This document shows positions 26,810-35,661 of a stretch of DNA of 64,000 nucleotides, one piece after another. The first letter of the stretch is position 1, and each line of letters opens with the position of its first letter. The notes under the pieces were generated by a model that made no database searches, was not told the DNA's origin, and saw only the letters and a program-made list of their open reading frames with translations. Source of the stretch: Methylotenera sp. (GTDB lineage Bacteria; Pseudomonadota; Gammaproteobacteria; Burkholderiales; Methylophilaceae); contig JAUYAL010000064.1 of NCBI GenBank assembly GCA_030693535.1, positions 124,001 through 188,000 of the forward strand, read 5' to 3'. A program made the position numbers and the translations under genes.

Positions 26810-27250
26810 ATGTATGAGCCTTGTCCCATAAAAGCCCCTAGTTTATTTAAGCTAGGGGCTTGTTTTTTTTACGAAGTGCTTGTGGTAATAGCGCTTGCAT
26901 TTGCATGCGGATTAGTTTTTGTGATGACAGTAGGTAATGCAACGCATGGCGAAAAACGAATTTGGTTGCAGTTGATTTTATGGCTTGCAATAGGAGTATA
27001 TTTTGTCTGGTGTTGGCACAGGAGCGGGCAAACATTGGCGATGAAAACTTGGAAATTACAAGTGCTGAATCAAAATTTAACTTTTCTTTCATTGAAGATG
27101 GCTGCCATCAGATACTTGCTAGCCACACTGAGTTTAATGCTATTTGGCCTAGGTTTTATATGGGCTGTTATTGATAAAGACCATTTGTTTTTACATGATA
27201 GATTGCTTAAGAATAAACTTATTAGCATTTCTAATAATTTGAGTTCCTAA
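26810..27250 (+). CDS. RDD family membrane protein
   Basis: 146 residues with about three to four hydrophobic segments, typical of RDD proteins. The N-terminal APSLFKLGACFFYEVLVVIA lines up with the usual PSLxRRLxAxxYD start of the family, and the first RDD Arg is replaced by Lys. A second signature, SGQTLAMKTWKLQVL, is in the middle; FLHDRLLKNKLI gives the last Asp-Arg. ATG 26810 has GAGAG upstream. Codons ~8-21 coincide with a perfect intrinsic-terminator-like hairpin (26832-26870), so full-length expression would need read-through. Function of RDD proteins is not settled (transport or cation homeostasis suggested). Confidence 0.85.
   Translation: MYEPCPIKAPSLFKLGACFFYEVLVVIALAFACGLVFVMTVGNATHGEKRIWLQLILWLAIGVYFVWCWHRSGQTLAMKTWKLQVLNQNLTFLSLKMAAIRYLLATLSLMLFGLGFIWAVIDKDHLFLHDRLLKNKLISISNNLSS
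26832..26870 (+). terminator. Intrinsic-terminator-like hairpin inside the RDD gene start
   Basis: AAGCCCCTAG (26832-26841) and CTAGGGGCTT (26852-26861) pair over 10 bp with a 10-base loop, followed after one G by eight T (26863-26870). This is a textbook terminator, but it lies in frame within codons 8-21 of the RDD gene, starting about 22 bases after its ATG. Translation of the RDD mRNA could open the stem, so it may act as an attenuator. Confidence 0.8.
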
Positions 27251-27278
27251 GCTAGGCAGAAACGATGCTTTGAAATTG

Positions 27279-28376
27279 CTATGATGCCGCTAACATGCGT
27301 TCAAGCGTAAGCTTAGCTAGTTTAGCTTCATGCGCTGGCACTTTAATCTGATTCACAACCTTACCCTCTACTAGGTTTTCTAATACCCAAGCTAGATGCT
27401 GTGGATCAATTCGCGCCATGGTGGAACACTCACATACTACGTGGCTCATGAATTGCACTAATTTACCTTGCGGCTTCATTTGTTCTGCTAAGCGATTCAC
27501 TAAATTAAGCTCAGTACCTACAAGCCATTTGGTATTGGCTGGTGAATCAGATACCGTTTTAAGAATATACTCTGTTGAACCAACATAGTCAGAATTTAGG
27601 CATACTTCGTAGGGTGCTTCTGGGTGTGAAATCACGATACCATCAGGATGCTCAGCTCTGAATTTGGTGATGTTTTGAAGGCGAAACATTTGATGTACAG
27701 CGCAATGACCTTTCCATAGTAAAATTTTTGCATTTTTAATTTGCGCTTCGGTTAAGCCGCCCATTGGTTGGTCCGGATCCCAAATTGGCATTTGATCTAA
27801 GGGGATGCCCATTTTATAACCAGACCAGCGACCGAGATTTTGGTCAGGGAAAAACAATACTTTTTCACGTTGCTTAAAACTCCAGTCTAGTATTTTAGGC
27901 GCATTGGTGCTAGTGCAAACAATGCCGCCATGTTCACCGCAAAATGCTTTCAAATCTGCTGCTGAGTTAATGTAAGTGACAGGTGTGATGGTTTCGTCAA
28001 AATTAAGCACTTTGTTTAATTCACGATAGCTACGCTCAACTTTTGCTAGATTGGCCATATCTGCCATTGAGCAACCAGCTGCTAGGTCTGGCAAAATCGC
28101 GATTTGATCTGGGCGGCTTAAAATATCAGCCACTTCTGCCATAAAATGCACGCCTAAAAAAACGATAAATTCTGCGTCTAAAGACTCACAGTAGCGCGAT
28201 AGTTTTAGCGAATCCCCCGTGTAATCGGCATGGCGATAAACACTTTCATTTTGATAGTGATGACCTAAAACAACTAAACGTGAGCCTAATTTTTCTTTTG
28301 CTGCAATGATGCGGCGTTGGCAATCGGCGTCATCGACAGCCTGAAATTTCTCAAATTTTATGGTGGATACTTGCAT
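27279..28376 (-). CDS. nadA: Quinolinate synthase NadA
   Basis: About 365 residues from ATG 28376, which has AAGG upstream; a TTG at 28403 is less likely. NadA condenses iminoaspartate and dihydroxyacetone phosphate to quinolinate in NAD synthesis and holds an oxygen-sensitive [4Fe-4S] cluster. Cluster Cys are seen in AAGCSMADMA, GGIVCTSTNAPK and HVVCECSTMARID. LVVLGHHYQNESVYRHAD at the N-terminus and FPDQNLGRW are family blocks. It converges with the RDD gene; nudB lies upstream on the same strand with a ~70-base gap. Confidence 0.95.
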   Translation of the reverse strand: MQVSTIKFEKFQAVDDADCQRRIIAAKEKLGSRLVVLGHHYQNESVYRHADYTGDSLKLSRYCESLDAEFIVFLGVHFMAEVADILSRPDQIAILPDLAAGCSMADMANLAKVERSYRELNKVLNFDETITPVTYINSAADLKAFCGEHGGIVCTSTNAPKILDWSFKQREKVLFFPDQNLGRWSGYKMGIPLDQMPIWDPDQPMGGLTEAQIKNAKILLWKGHCAVHQMFRLQNITKFRAEHPDGIVISHPEAPYEVCLNSDYVGSTEYILKTVSDSPANTKWLVGTELNLVNRLAEQMKPQGKLVQFMSHVVCECSTMARIDPQHLAWVLENLVEGKVVNQIKVPAHEAKLAKLTLERMLAAS

Positions 28377-28443
28377 TATATTTTTAACCTTATTACTCAA
28401 CAAAATTTCTTACTAAAACCAATAAGTGAAGAAAGCGCTTATT

Positions 28444-28890
28444 TTATAATGATAATCGGTGGCGTTCACCTAATCTTTTTAGCGCATCAACATTTGTCCA
28501 TGAGAACACACGTTTTGCAGCTTCACGCCAATCTACCCATTCATAGTTGACATGCTCATCAGGTGCTAGAGTAATCGCTAGTTTTTCTGGCAGTTCAAGC
28601 CCAAATAAATGCTCTATATTTTCCTTAACATTAGGAGCATATCGATACCGCCAATGTGGGTAAATTTCATATGTATTAGAAGCATGCCAGTCTTGAAAAT
28701 CATAGTGAGCTACATCCAAACCAGTTTCTTCAAGCACCTCACGAATAGCTGTTTGCTCAGGTGTTTCTCCAGGCTCTAAGCTACCTGTGACTGATTGCCA
28801 GTACCCAGCTTTATCCGAGCGCTCCATAATAAGGACTTGCAAATCAGACGTATGGATGAGAACTAACGCTGAAATAGGTGTTTTAAACAT
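28444..28890 (-). CDS. nudB: Dihydroneopterin triphosphate diphosphatase (Nudix hydrolase)
   Basis: 148 residues, as expected for NudB, which removes pyrophosphate from dihydroneopterin triphosphate in folate synthesis. The Nudix box is GSLEPGETPEQTAIREVLEE, followed by TGL, which fits Gx5Ex7REUxEExGU. The N-terminus FKTPISALVLIHTSDLQVLI and SVTGSLE match NudB orthologues, as does HEWVDWREA-like YEWVDWREAAKRV. Product identity beyond the Nudix family rests on overall similarity and is likely. It sits between ispH upstream and nadA downstream, all on minus. Confidence 0.85.
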   Translation of the reverse strand: MFKTPISALVLIHTSDLQVLIMERSDKAGYWQSVTGSLEPGETPEQTAIREVLEETGLDVAHYDFQDWHASNTYEIYPHWRYRYAPNVKENIEHLFGLELPEKLAITLAPDEHVNYEWVDWREAAKRVFSWTNVDALKRLGERHRLSL

Positions 28891-28905
28891 GTGGCTATGG
28901 CTAAT

Positions 28906-29883
28906 TTATGGTGCGATTTTTGTGCTGTTTATCGCGTTAGTTAAATTCTTAGGTAATTGAAAAACGACACTTTCAATCACACCTTGTAGTTCTTTTACAT
29001 CATTTGCGCCTAACAGTAGTAATTTGGCAATCACTTCTTTCACCAATACTTCAGGTGCTGAAGCACCAGCAGAAACACCTATTTTTTTCTTTCCTATTAG
29101 CCAGTCGGCTTTTAAATAGCTGGCATTGTCTACCATATAAGCTTCAACCCCTTGGTTTTCAGCCACTTCGCGCAAGCGGTTTGAATTAGAGCTGTTAGGT
29201 GAACCAACAATAATAACTAAATCACAATCTTTAGCCATTATTTTGACTGCATCTTGCCGGTTTTGTGTCGCATAGCAAATATCATCACTTTTTGGCGCAT
29301 GAATATGTGGAAACTTCGCTATAAGTGCATTAATAACTAAGGCTGCATCGTCCATTGATAGCGTGGTTTGTGTTACAAAAGCCAGTTTCTCTACATCTTT
29401 TACAATTAATTCTGTGACATCTTCTGGTGTTTCAACCAAATACATGCCATTGTTTTCCTTTTCTACCTGCCCCATGGTTCCTTCCACTTCAGGATGCCCT
29501 TTGTGACCTATCATCACAATTTCCAAACCTGCTTGGCGCATTTTTGCAACTTCAATATGTACTTTAGTCACGAGCGGACAAGTTGCGTCATAGGCTGTCA
29601 ACCCGCGTGACTCAGCCTCAGCACGCACGGCTTTAGAAACGCCATGCGCACTAAAAATGACCGTGCTGCCAATGGGAATTTCATCTAATTCACGAACAAA
29701 TATCGCGCCTTTTGCGCGCAGTTCATCCACCACGAACTTATTATGCACCACTTCATTACGCACATAGATTGGCGCACCGAATTTCTCTAGAGCCTGTTCC
29801 ACTATAATAATGGCGCGGTCTACACCCGCACAAAAACCGCGTGGGTTGGCTAATAATATATCGGCTTTTTGTAAATCTTTCAT
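28906..29883 (-). CDS. ispH: 4-hydroxy-3-methylbut-2-enyl diphosphate reductase
   Basis: 325 residues. IspH performs the last step of the MEP isoprenoid pathway, making IPP and DMAPP from HMBPP with a [4Fe-4S] cluster. Three conserved Cys appear in [23 protein letters not shown] and [11 protein letters not shown]. The catalytic Glu is in [22 protein letters not shown] and [15 protein letters not shown] are also diagnostic. The start [16 protein letters not shown] is normal. It begins the ispH-nudB-nadA minus-strand run and is divergent from purU. Confidence 0.96.
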   Translation of the reverse strand: MKDLQKADILLANPRGFCAGVDRAIIIVEQALEKFGAPIYVRNEVVHNKFVVDELRAKGAIFVRELDEIPIGSTVIFSAHGVSKAVRAEAESRGLTAYDATCPLVTKVHIEVAKMRQAGLEIVMIGHKGHPEVEGTMGQVEKENNGMYLVETPEDVTELIVKDVEKLAFVTQTTLSMDDAALVINALIAKFPHIHAPKSDDICYATQNRQDAVKIMAKDCDLVIIVGSPNSSNSNRLREVAENQGVEAYMVDNASYLKADWLIGKKKIGVSAGASAPEVLVKEVIAKLLLLGANDVKELQGVIESVVFQLPKNLTNAINSTKIAP

Positions 29884-29971
29884 AGGCTCTTTTTTGATAA
29901 AAGTCAGTTAAGGTTATAATGCACATATTAACCTAAATTTAGATACGCTTAGAGCTCGAGTCTGCTAAAAC

Positions 29972-30841
29972 ATGAACAATACCATCGCTAAAAATACAGC
30001 AACACTTTTGATTACCTGCCCCGATAGCAAGGGTATCGTGGCAACTATCGCAGAGTTTCTTTATCAGCACAACGCCAATATTTTGCATGCAGATCAACAT
30101 CAAGACGCAGAAAATAACCTGTTTTTAATGCGCGTAGAATGGGATTTAGCTGGCTTCACGTTACCCACAGCAGATTTTGAGCATCACTTTAAAGTTATTG
30201 CCAGCCGTTTTCATATGGAATGGCAACTCAAACTCTCACAAAAACCATTACGTGTCGCGATTATGGTTTCGCAATATGACCACTGTTTAGCGGATTTGTT
30301 GCATAGACACAAAAATGGTGAGCTAGTATGCGATATCCCACTGATAATTAGCAACCACCATGATACAGAAGCACTTGCTAAGTTTTATGGAGTTGATTTT
30401 CATTACATTCAAGTCAATAAAGATAGTAAATCGACTGCAGAAGCCGAGCAGTTTGCCTTATTCGCTCAATATGAGATTGACTTGATAGTGCTAGCACGTT
30501 ATATGCAGATTTTATCGCCAGACTTTGTGACGCGCTATCCTAAGCAGATTATTAACATCCACCATTCATTTTTGCCTGCTTTTATTGGCGCAAAACCATA
30601 TCACCGTGCGTTTGAGCGAGGTGTTAAATTGATTGGCGCAACCGCGCATTATGTCACTGAAGTGTTAGACGAAGGTCCGATTATTGAGCAAGATATTGAC
30701 CGCATATCACATCGTGATCAAGTTGAAGACTTGATTCAAAAAGGCCGTGACTTAGAGCGTATTGTACTTTCAAAAGCTGTGCGCTGGCATATTGAAAATC
30801 GTATTTTGCTATATGCCAATAAAACTGTGATTTTTGATTAG
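29972..30841 (+). CDS. purU: Formyltetrahydrofolate deformylase
   Basis: 289 residues. PurU hydrolyses 10-formyl-THF to formate and THF, balancing one-carbon units; in methylotrophs this is one exit for formyl-THF. The N-terminal ACT domain starts TLLITCPDSKGIVATIAEFL (~12-90) and the C-terminal formyl-transferase domain holds the catalytic set NIHHSFLPAF (Asn, His) and TEVLDEGPIIEQDI (Asp). Length and order are normal. A strong terminator follows at 30893. The gene is divergent from ispH with about 88 bases between them. Confidence 0.95.
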   Translation: MNNTIAKNTATLLITCPDSKGIVATIAEFLYQHNANILHADQHQDAENNLFLMRVEWDLAGFTLPTADFEHHFKVIASRFHMEWQLKLSQKPLRVAIMVSQYDHCLADLLHRHKNGELVCDIPLIISNHHDTEALAKFYGVDFHYIQVNKDSKSTAEAEQFALFAQYEIDLIVLARYMQILSPDFVTRYPKQIINIHHSFLPAFIGAKPYHRAFERGVKLIGATAHYVTEVLDEGPIIEQDIDRISHRDQVEDLIQKGRDLERIVLSKAVRWHIENRILLYANKTVIFD

Positions 30842-30892
30842 TGTCTACGTTTCAACGTGTGCTTATAGAAGTGCTATTGATTTTTGGTAAGT

Positions 30893-30923
30893 AAAAAGCG
30901 AAGCGTTGTATGCTTCGCTTTTT
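30893..30923. terminator. Bidirectional terminator after purU
   Basis: AAAAAGCGAAGC (30893-30904) and GCTTCGCTTTTT (30912-30923) give a perfect 12-bp stem with a 7-base loop and flanking A and T runs. It serves purU on plus and the small secreted-protein gene on minus. Confidence 0.8.
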
Positions 30924-30939
30924 TAAAGCGCTAAATGTT

Positions 30940-31080
30940 CTATTCAGCGGCAGGTGCATCTAACGGTGGTGGTGCTGGATCATCAACAGGCGCAATTTCA
31001 GGCATTGATTCATCAGCGTAAGCAACAGGTAAAGCATTAAAAGCAAAAGCAAACAGTAAACCCAATAAAAGCTTTCTCAT
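30940..31080 (-). CDS. Small secreted Pro/Ala-rich protein (46 residues), unknown function
   Basis: A 46-residue frame beginning MRKLLLGLLFAFAFNALPVA with a signal peptide cut near AYADES. The mature part is only about 20 residues, acidic and Pro-rich (EIAPVDDPAPPPLDAP). The ribosome site AGGGGAAG just before the ATG is excellent. No homologue comes to mind. It ends 17 bases from the terminator. It could be a real small periplasmic peptide or a lipobox-free remnant; the good start signals favour a real gene. Confidence 0.6.
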   Translation of the reverse strand: MRKLLLGLLFAFAFNALPVAYADESMPEIAPVDDPAPPPLDAPAAE

Positions 31081-31233
31081 TTCTTCCCCTTAATTTGCAA
31101 TATAAACTGCATTATTAGAATAATTAAGCACAACGGTAAGAATTTATAAGTTCTCACCTAGGTGTTAATTTACGCTTAGTTAACCAACTACGCAACTTTA
31201 TGTTTTAGCTTAGTTTTTGGTGTGCATGTTTGA

Positions 31234-32490
31234 TTAGATATTAGGCAGGATTTTCTCTAAAGCAAATAAATCAGCAATCAATTCACGCTTTCTGATTAAG
31301 TGGCATTGGTCACCGTCAACCATCACCTCAGCAGCGCGCGGACGAGTGTTATAGTTACTTGACATACTCATGCCGTAAGCGCCAGCAGACATAATGGCAA
31401 GAAAATCACCTTCAACTAAAGCTAATCTTCTATCATGGCCTAAAAAATCACCACTTTCACAAACTGGCCCTACGATTTCATAATTGAGTGGATTGCTGTC
31501 GCCATGACAAGGCTGAACTGCCTGAATATCATGATAAGCATCGTAAAGCGCAGGCCGCATTAAGTCATTCATGGCGGCGTCTACAATGGCAAAATTTTTC
31601 GACTCAGTTTCTTTTAAGTATTCAACTTTGGTCAGTAGCACTCCAGCGTTGCCCACTAAAGCTCGACCTGGTTCAAATACTAGTTTTATATGACGGCTAC
31701 CAAGTTTTTCTCGCATCGCGGTGGCATAGGCATTAAATTCAGGTGGCGTTTCATTGTTGTAGCAAATACCAATACCACCACCTGCGTCGATGTGCTGAAT
31801 GTGAATCCCTTGAATTTCTAATGCATCCACTAAGGCTAATACGCGGTCAAAGGCATCTAAGAATGGCGACAGTTCGGTGATTTGAGAGCCAATGTGGCAA
31901 TCAACGCCATGAATCGCAATGCCTGGCATCGCTGCGGCTTGCAGATAAATATCAAGCGCATCTTCATAGGCTACGCCAAATTTATTATTTTTTAAACCTG
32001 TTGAAATGTAAGGGTGGGTTTTTGCATCTACGTTAGGGTTTACGCGCAGAGATACTGGCGCAACTTTCCCCATAAAAATGGCGACATCATTTAAACGCAC
32101 AAGCTCACTGGCAGATTCCACATTAAAGCAAAAAATACCAGCGTTTAATGCCGCCTGCATTTCAACTTCAGTTTTACCTACACCTGAAAAAACGATTTTT
32201 TTTGGGTCGCCTCCAGCAGTTAAGACGCGCGCCAACTCACCACCAGAAACAATATCAAAACCAGCACCAAGGCTTGCAAATAAGTTCAAAATGGCCAAGT
32301 TAGGGTTAGACTTTACCGCAAAGCAAACCAAATGTTTACAACCTTTAAAACCAGCACTAAAGCTTTTAAAAGCATGTATGAGTGTGGATTTAGAATACAC
32401 ATAACAAGGCGTGCCAAATTCATTCGCAATGTTGTTAAGGGCTACATTTTCAGCATGTAGAATATTATTTTTAAGTGTAAAAGAGTTCAC
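31234..32490 (-). CDS. lysA: Diaminopimelate decarboxylase
   Basis: 418 residues. LysA decarboxylates meso-diaminopimelate to lysine with PLP. The PLP Lys is in LVCFAVKSNPNLAIL (~60). HIDAGGGIGICY, VFEPGRALVGNAG and GPVCESGDFLG are the binding and catalytic blocks, and the YGMSMSSNYNTRPRAAEV segment is normal. The tiny lipoprotein gene lptM lies 67 bases upstream on the same strand, the common arrangement in betaproteobacteria, so they likely share a transcript. The 31081-31233 gap has no gene. Confidence 0.96.
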   Translation of the reverse strand: MNSFTLKNNILHAENVALNNIANEFGTPCYVYSKSTLIHAFKSFSAGFKGCKHLVCFAVKSNPNLAILNLFASLGAGFDIVSGGELARVLTAGGDPKKIVFSGVGKTEVEMQAALNAGIFCFNVESASELVRLNDVAIFMGKVAPVSLRVNPNVDAKTHPYISTGLKNNKFGVAYEDALDIYLQAAAMPGIAIHGVDCHIGSQITELSPFLDAFDRVLALVDALEIQGIHIQHIDAGGGIGICYNNETPPEFNAYATAMREKLGSRHIKLVFEPGRALVGNAGVLLTKVEYLKETESKNFAIVDAAMNDLMRPALYDAYHDIQAVQPCHGDSNPLNYEIVGPVCESGDFLGHDRRLALVEGDFLAIMSAGAYGMSMSSNYNTRPRAAEVMVDGDQCHLIRKRELIADLFALEKILPNI

Positions 32491-32556
32491 AGTGATGGCT
32501 TAATAAAATTGACAATTAATAAAATTAAAGGCTCGTCCTAATATTTCGAGTAGTAT

Positions 32557-32685
32557 TTATTTGCTGGCAGGCGTTTCTTGCGGATATTGTTGCTCAGGAA
32601 TATAAAGCGGGCCTTTAGTGCCGCAGCTATTCAATACCAAACATAAGGTTAAAAATAATAAGATTTGTATCGTTTTTTTATGCAT
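32557..32685 (-). CDS. lptM: LptM (YifL-type) small lipoprotein
   Basis: 42 residues, too short for usual gene calling. A hydrophobic leader (TIQILLFLTLCLVLN) ends in the lipobox LNSC, followed by GTKGPLYIP, the LptM signature (CGxKGPLYxP). LptM is an outer-membrane lipoprotein that helps assemble the LptDE lipopolysaccharide translocon in E. coli. Position directly upstream of lysA strengthens the call. The long AAAAAACG stretch after the ATG is simply Lys codons. Confidence 0.9.
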   Translation of the reverse strand: MHKKTIQILLFLTLCLVLNSCGTKGPLYIPEQQYPQETPASK

Positions 32686-32971
32686 ACGCCTTAATTCTCT
32701 TTATTAAAGAGCTAAAATTTAGCTTATTAAATTAGATTAATTTAGTTACAAACTTTGCTATCAATAGTAAATTTTAACATAAAGACTTTAACGCAAAGAC
32801 TTTAGCATTTAAAGACTGAGCTATTTTAATTTTAGGGTAAGGTTTAATACAAAAACAAGTGATTAAGCAATAACATGCCGTTTATCAGAGAAATTTTACC
32901 GATTATCGGTTGTAGCTAGACATTGACAGCAAGCCAATTCATTATGCATCTAAGTAAAAAGGGGAAATAAA

Positions 32972-33487
32972 ATGTGTACCTTAGCAAGTTTGCACCACAA
33001 GCACTCCGATTTTCTAATGGCTAAGCCATTGAAAAGTCGTATGCACCACATTCAGTTAAAAAGCAACGCTAATTCTAGTTTAAGTCAAAAGGGCTTCACT
33101 CTCATTGAGGTGATGATAGTGGTAGCCATTATTGGCATTCTAGCGGCGATTGCTTTGCCAAATTATACAGATTATGTGCTACGTGGCAAAGCAGCTGAAG
33201 CTACATCTAACTTAGCAAACTTGAGAGTGCAGATGGAGCAATATTATCAGGACAACCGTACTTATATCGGTGGCAATTGTACGCCAGGCGCAGGCGCAGC
33301 AAGGTACTTCACATATGCATGCCCTGTTCAAACTGCAACTACATACACCTTAGCCGCTACTGGTGTGGTAGCAGAAGGTATGACCGGCTTTGCTTTTTCT
33401 ATTAATGAGAATAATGCAAAAACTTCAACTTTTAAAGGTACCACTGGCGCTACATGCTGGTTAACAAGGTATGGAGGCACATGCTAG
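32972..33487 (+). CDS. Type IV pilin (PilE-like) with a long leader
   Basis: 171 residues from ATG 32972, which has a strong AAGGGGAAA site. The prepilin cut site is [20 protein letters not shown] at ~41, so the leader is about 41 residues, far longer than the usual 6-25. Internal Met at 16 or 24 would give a shorter leader but lack as good a ribosome site. After the hydrophobic helix, [22 protein letters not shown] and [10 protein letters not shown] follow, with several Cys for disulfides, typical of PilE-type minor pilins. It is first in the operon; PilE usually comes after pilY1 in betaproteobacteria. Confidence 0.85.
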   Translation: MCTLASLHHKHSDFLMAKPLKSRMHHIQLKSNANSSLSQKGFTLIEVMIVVAIIGILAAIALPNYTDYVLRGKAAEATSNLANLRVQMEQYYQDNRTYIGGNCTPGAGAARYFTYACPVQTATTYTLAATGVVAEGMTGFAFSINENNAKTSTFKGTTGATCWLTRYGGTC

Positions 33488-34062
33488 TGATAGACTCAAA
33501 TAATAGCGTGGGATTGAATCGACATCAATTAGGCTTTACCTTAATAGAGCTAATGGTTGTGATTGCGGTCATGAGTATTTTGGCCGCGCTAGCAATGCCA
33601 AACTACAGTGCATGGATGGAAAACACGCGTATTCGCAATGTGGCTGAATCTATCCAAACAGGCTTGCAAAAAGCGCGGGTTGAGGCGTTGAGGCGTAATG
33701 TACAGGTGCAGTTAATGTTGGGGGCTGATTCTGCTTGGACTGTGAGTTGTGTTACTGCTGCTCAGTGTGCAGATTTGGTGGGCGGGATTGTAGAAACACG
33801 TGCAGCAAGTGATGGTTCATCAGCAAACATCACTGTTACGGCTACTCCTGCAGGGGCAACTACTGTCATTTACACAAATCTCGGCACTATATTACAAGTT
33901 CCGGCAGCGCCAGCAGCACCATTTGTTCAGCTTGATATTGATAGCTCAACACTAGCCACTGGCAGTAGACCATTAAGTGTTCGGCTTGACGCTGGTGGCG
34001 TTGGTCGCGTGTGCGATCCATACTCAGGGCTGTCTGCTTCTGATCCGCGCAAATGTCCATGA
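33481..34062 (+). CDS. fimT: GspH/FimT-type minor pseudopilin
   Basis: About 193 residues from ATG 33481, chosen for GGAGG just upstream; the frame also has an ATG at 33454. The prepilin site is [20 protein letters not shown]. The C-terminal part has the GspH-type beta domain. It initiates pilus assembly with the other minor pilins. The ATG overlaps the stop of the preceding pilin gene by 7 bases. Symbol is by family; FimU would also be acceptable. Confidence 0.85.
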   Translation: MLVIDSNNSVGLNRHQLGFTLIELMVVIAVMSILAALAMPNYSAWMENTRIRNVAESIQTGLQKARVEALRRNVQVQLMLGADSAWTVSCVTAAQCADLVGGIVETRAASDGSSANITVTATPAGATTVIYTNLGTILQVPAAPAAPFVQLDIDSSTLATGSRPLSVRLDAGGVGRVCDPYSGLSASDPRKCP

Positions 34063-34073
34063 GGAAAATTTAA

Positions 34074-34499
34074 ATGTTAAAAGTTAGAAATTTAAGTAAA
34101 AGCATTACACCAGTCAAACCATTTAAGCTGCAGAAAGGTGTTGCCCTGTTGGAGTCACTCATAGCATTGTTGATATTTTCTATGGGTATTTTAGCTATTG
34201 CTGGTCTGCAAGGGTTTATGATTAAAGGCACAACTGAAGCCAAAAACAGATCAGATGCAAGTGTGATAGCGCAGCGAAGGGTGGCAATGATGTGGTCTGA
34301 TGCAAAAGCTACACCAGCGGCATTGCAGGCGGCTTATGAAGAGGTTGATACAATAGTGCCAGAATTGCCCAATGGACTGAGGTCAACAACATTTGATGTG
34401 GCCGTGGCAGATGCTGTGACGATTAGAGTAGCATGGACGACGCCGGGCGAATCACAACATTTTTATACGACAAACGCCAGAATAGTTGGGGCAAGATAA
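34074..34499 (+). CDS. pilV: Minor pilin PilV
   Basis: 141 residues. The prepilin motif KGVALLESLIALLIFSMGIL has Val instead of Phe after the cut site, common in PilV. The remainder is short, with QGFMIKGTTEAKNRSDASV and a tail RVAWTTPGESQHFY that matches the beta region. GAGGAAAAT precedes the ATG. Minor pilins V, W, X and FimT prime the type IV pilus together with PilY1. Its stop is one base from the pilW start (TAA then T then ATG). Confidence 0.86.
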   Translation: MLKVRNLSKSITPVKPFKLQKGVALLESLIALLIFSMGILAIAGLQGFMIKGTTEAKNRSDASVIAQRRVAMMWSDAKATPAALQAAYEEVDTIVPELPNGLRSTTFDVAVADAVTIRVAWTTPGESQHFYTTNARIVGAR

Positions 34500-34500
34500 T

Positions 34501-35661
34501 ATGCGCCTAAAAAATATACATCGTCAGCAAAAGTATTCTAATCAACTAGGTTCTAGCCAAGCTGGTTTTAGTTTAGTAGAGCTCATGGTTGGTTTAGTAA
34601 TAGGCTTGCTAGCCACTTTAGTGATTATGCAAATATTTTCTGTCTTTGAAGGGCAAAAGCGGACCACTTCAGGCACTTCAGATGCGCAGACTAGTGGCAG
34701 CGTGGGGTTGTATAGTTTGCAAAGAGATCTGCAACTAGCGGGCTATGGTTTACCGCTTTATGATGTAGATAATATGCCATTAAAATGTCTTGCCATACCA
34801 ACAGTTGATCATGATGATAATGGATTAACTCCAGAAATCAGTATGTCCCCTATTGATATTACAGATGGTGTCGTAGCAACTGATAGTGATATTGTCACGA
34901 TACGTTATAGCACCTCTGCAACAGGGGGCATTCCAGTGCCGGTGGTTGGCCCGGCAGCAGGGTTAGTTGCAACGGTGAATAATAATATGGCTTGCTTCAA
35001 TAACGATGTTGTTTATGCTGTCATTGGCACAAATTGTGCTGCAACAAGAGTGGATGACAACAGCTTAGATCCTGTAATAACACCTGTCCGAACAAACTTT
35101 ACTACAGTTAGTTTAAGTACTATGCCTGCCAATGTTGGTGATAAAACAAGCCTTTCATGCCTAACTAGGTGGAATGAGTATAGTTATCAGATAGACGCAA
35201 CAGTGGCTACTAATCCACAGCTTACGCGCTTGGACACTTTCAACAGCATTACACCTGCAGCAATTGTTTCAGGTATTGTGAATATACAAGCACAGTATGG
35301 TGTGTCGGCTAACCCAACTTCGAATCAAGTAACACAATGGGTGAATGCCACAGGTGCTTGGGCAACTGCAGTAATGACGCAAGATAATCGCAATCGCATT
35401 AAAGCGGTACGTGTAGCTATTATTGCGCGTAATAATTTGCTAGAGAAATTGCCAGCGGTTTCTACGGCATGCAGTTCTACTACAGTTGCTAACCCAACAG
35501 GGATATGTGCATGGGATGCTACTTCAGCCAATCCAGCTATTGCTTCACCCGCTCCGGTGATTGATTTGACCAATACAGCTAACTGGGATCAATATCGATA
35601 CAAAGTCTATGAAACCATCATTCCAATACGTAACATGATTTGGACAAAGGATAGGCTATGA
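34501..35661 (+). CDS. pilW: Minor pilin PilW
   Basis: About 386 residues from ATG 34501, preferred over the TTG at 34486 because that would overlap pilV. The prepilin cut is QAGFSLVELMVGLVIGLLAT. The long C-terminal domain, including SGSVGLYSLQRDLQLAGYGL and VRVAIIARNNLLEKLP, is as in PilW proteins, which have a large beta-rich head. It forms part of the minor-pilin priming complex. The stop overlaps the pilX start in ATGA (35658-35661). Confidence 0.87.
   Translation: MRLKNIHRQQKYSNQLGSSQAGFSLVELMVGLVIGLLATLVIMQIFSVFEGQKRTTSGTSDAQTSGSVGLYSLQRDLQLAGYGLPLYDVDNMPLKCLAIPTVDHDDNGLTPEISMSPIDITDGVVATDSDIVTIRYSTSATGGIPVPVVGPAAGLVATVNNNMACFNNDVVYAVIGTNCAATRVDDNSLDPVITPVRTNFTTVSLSTMPANVGDKTSLSCLTRWNEYSYQIDATVATNPQLTRLDTFNSITPAAIVSGIVNIQAQYGVSANPTSNQVTQWVNATGAWATAVMTQDNRNRIKAVRVAIIARNNLLEKLPAVSTACSSTTVANPTGICAWDATSANPAIASPAPVIDLTNTANWDQYRYKVYETIIPIRNMIWTKDRL

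Noticed and set aside
32691..32971. Sigma-54 promoter before the pilin operon
   Set aside because: I looked for GG-N10-GC type -24/-12 boxes and found none convincing, so PilR control there is unproven.
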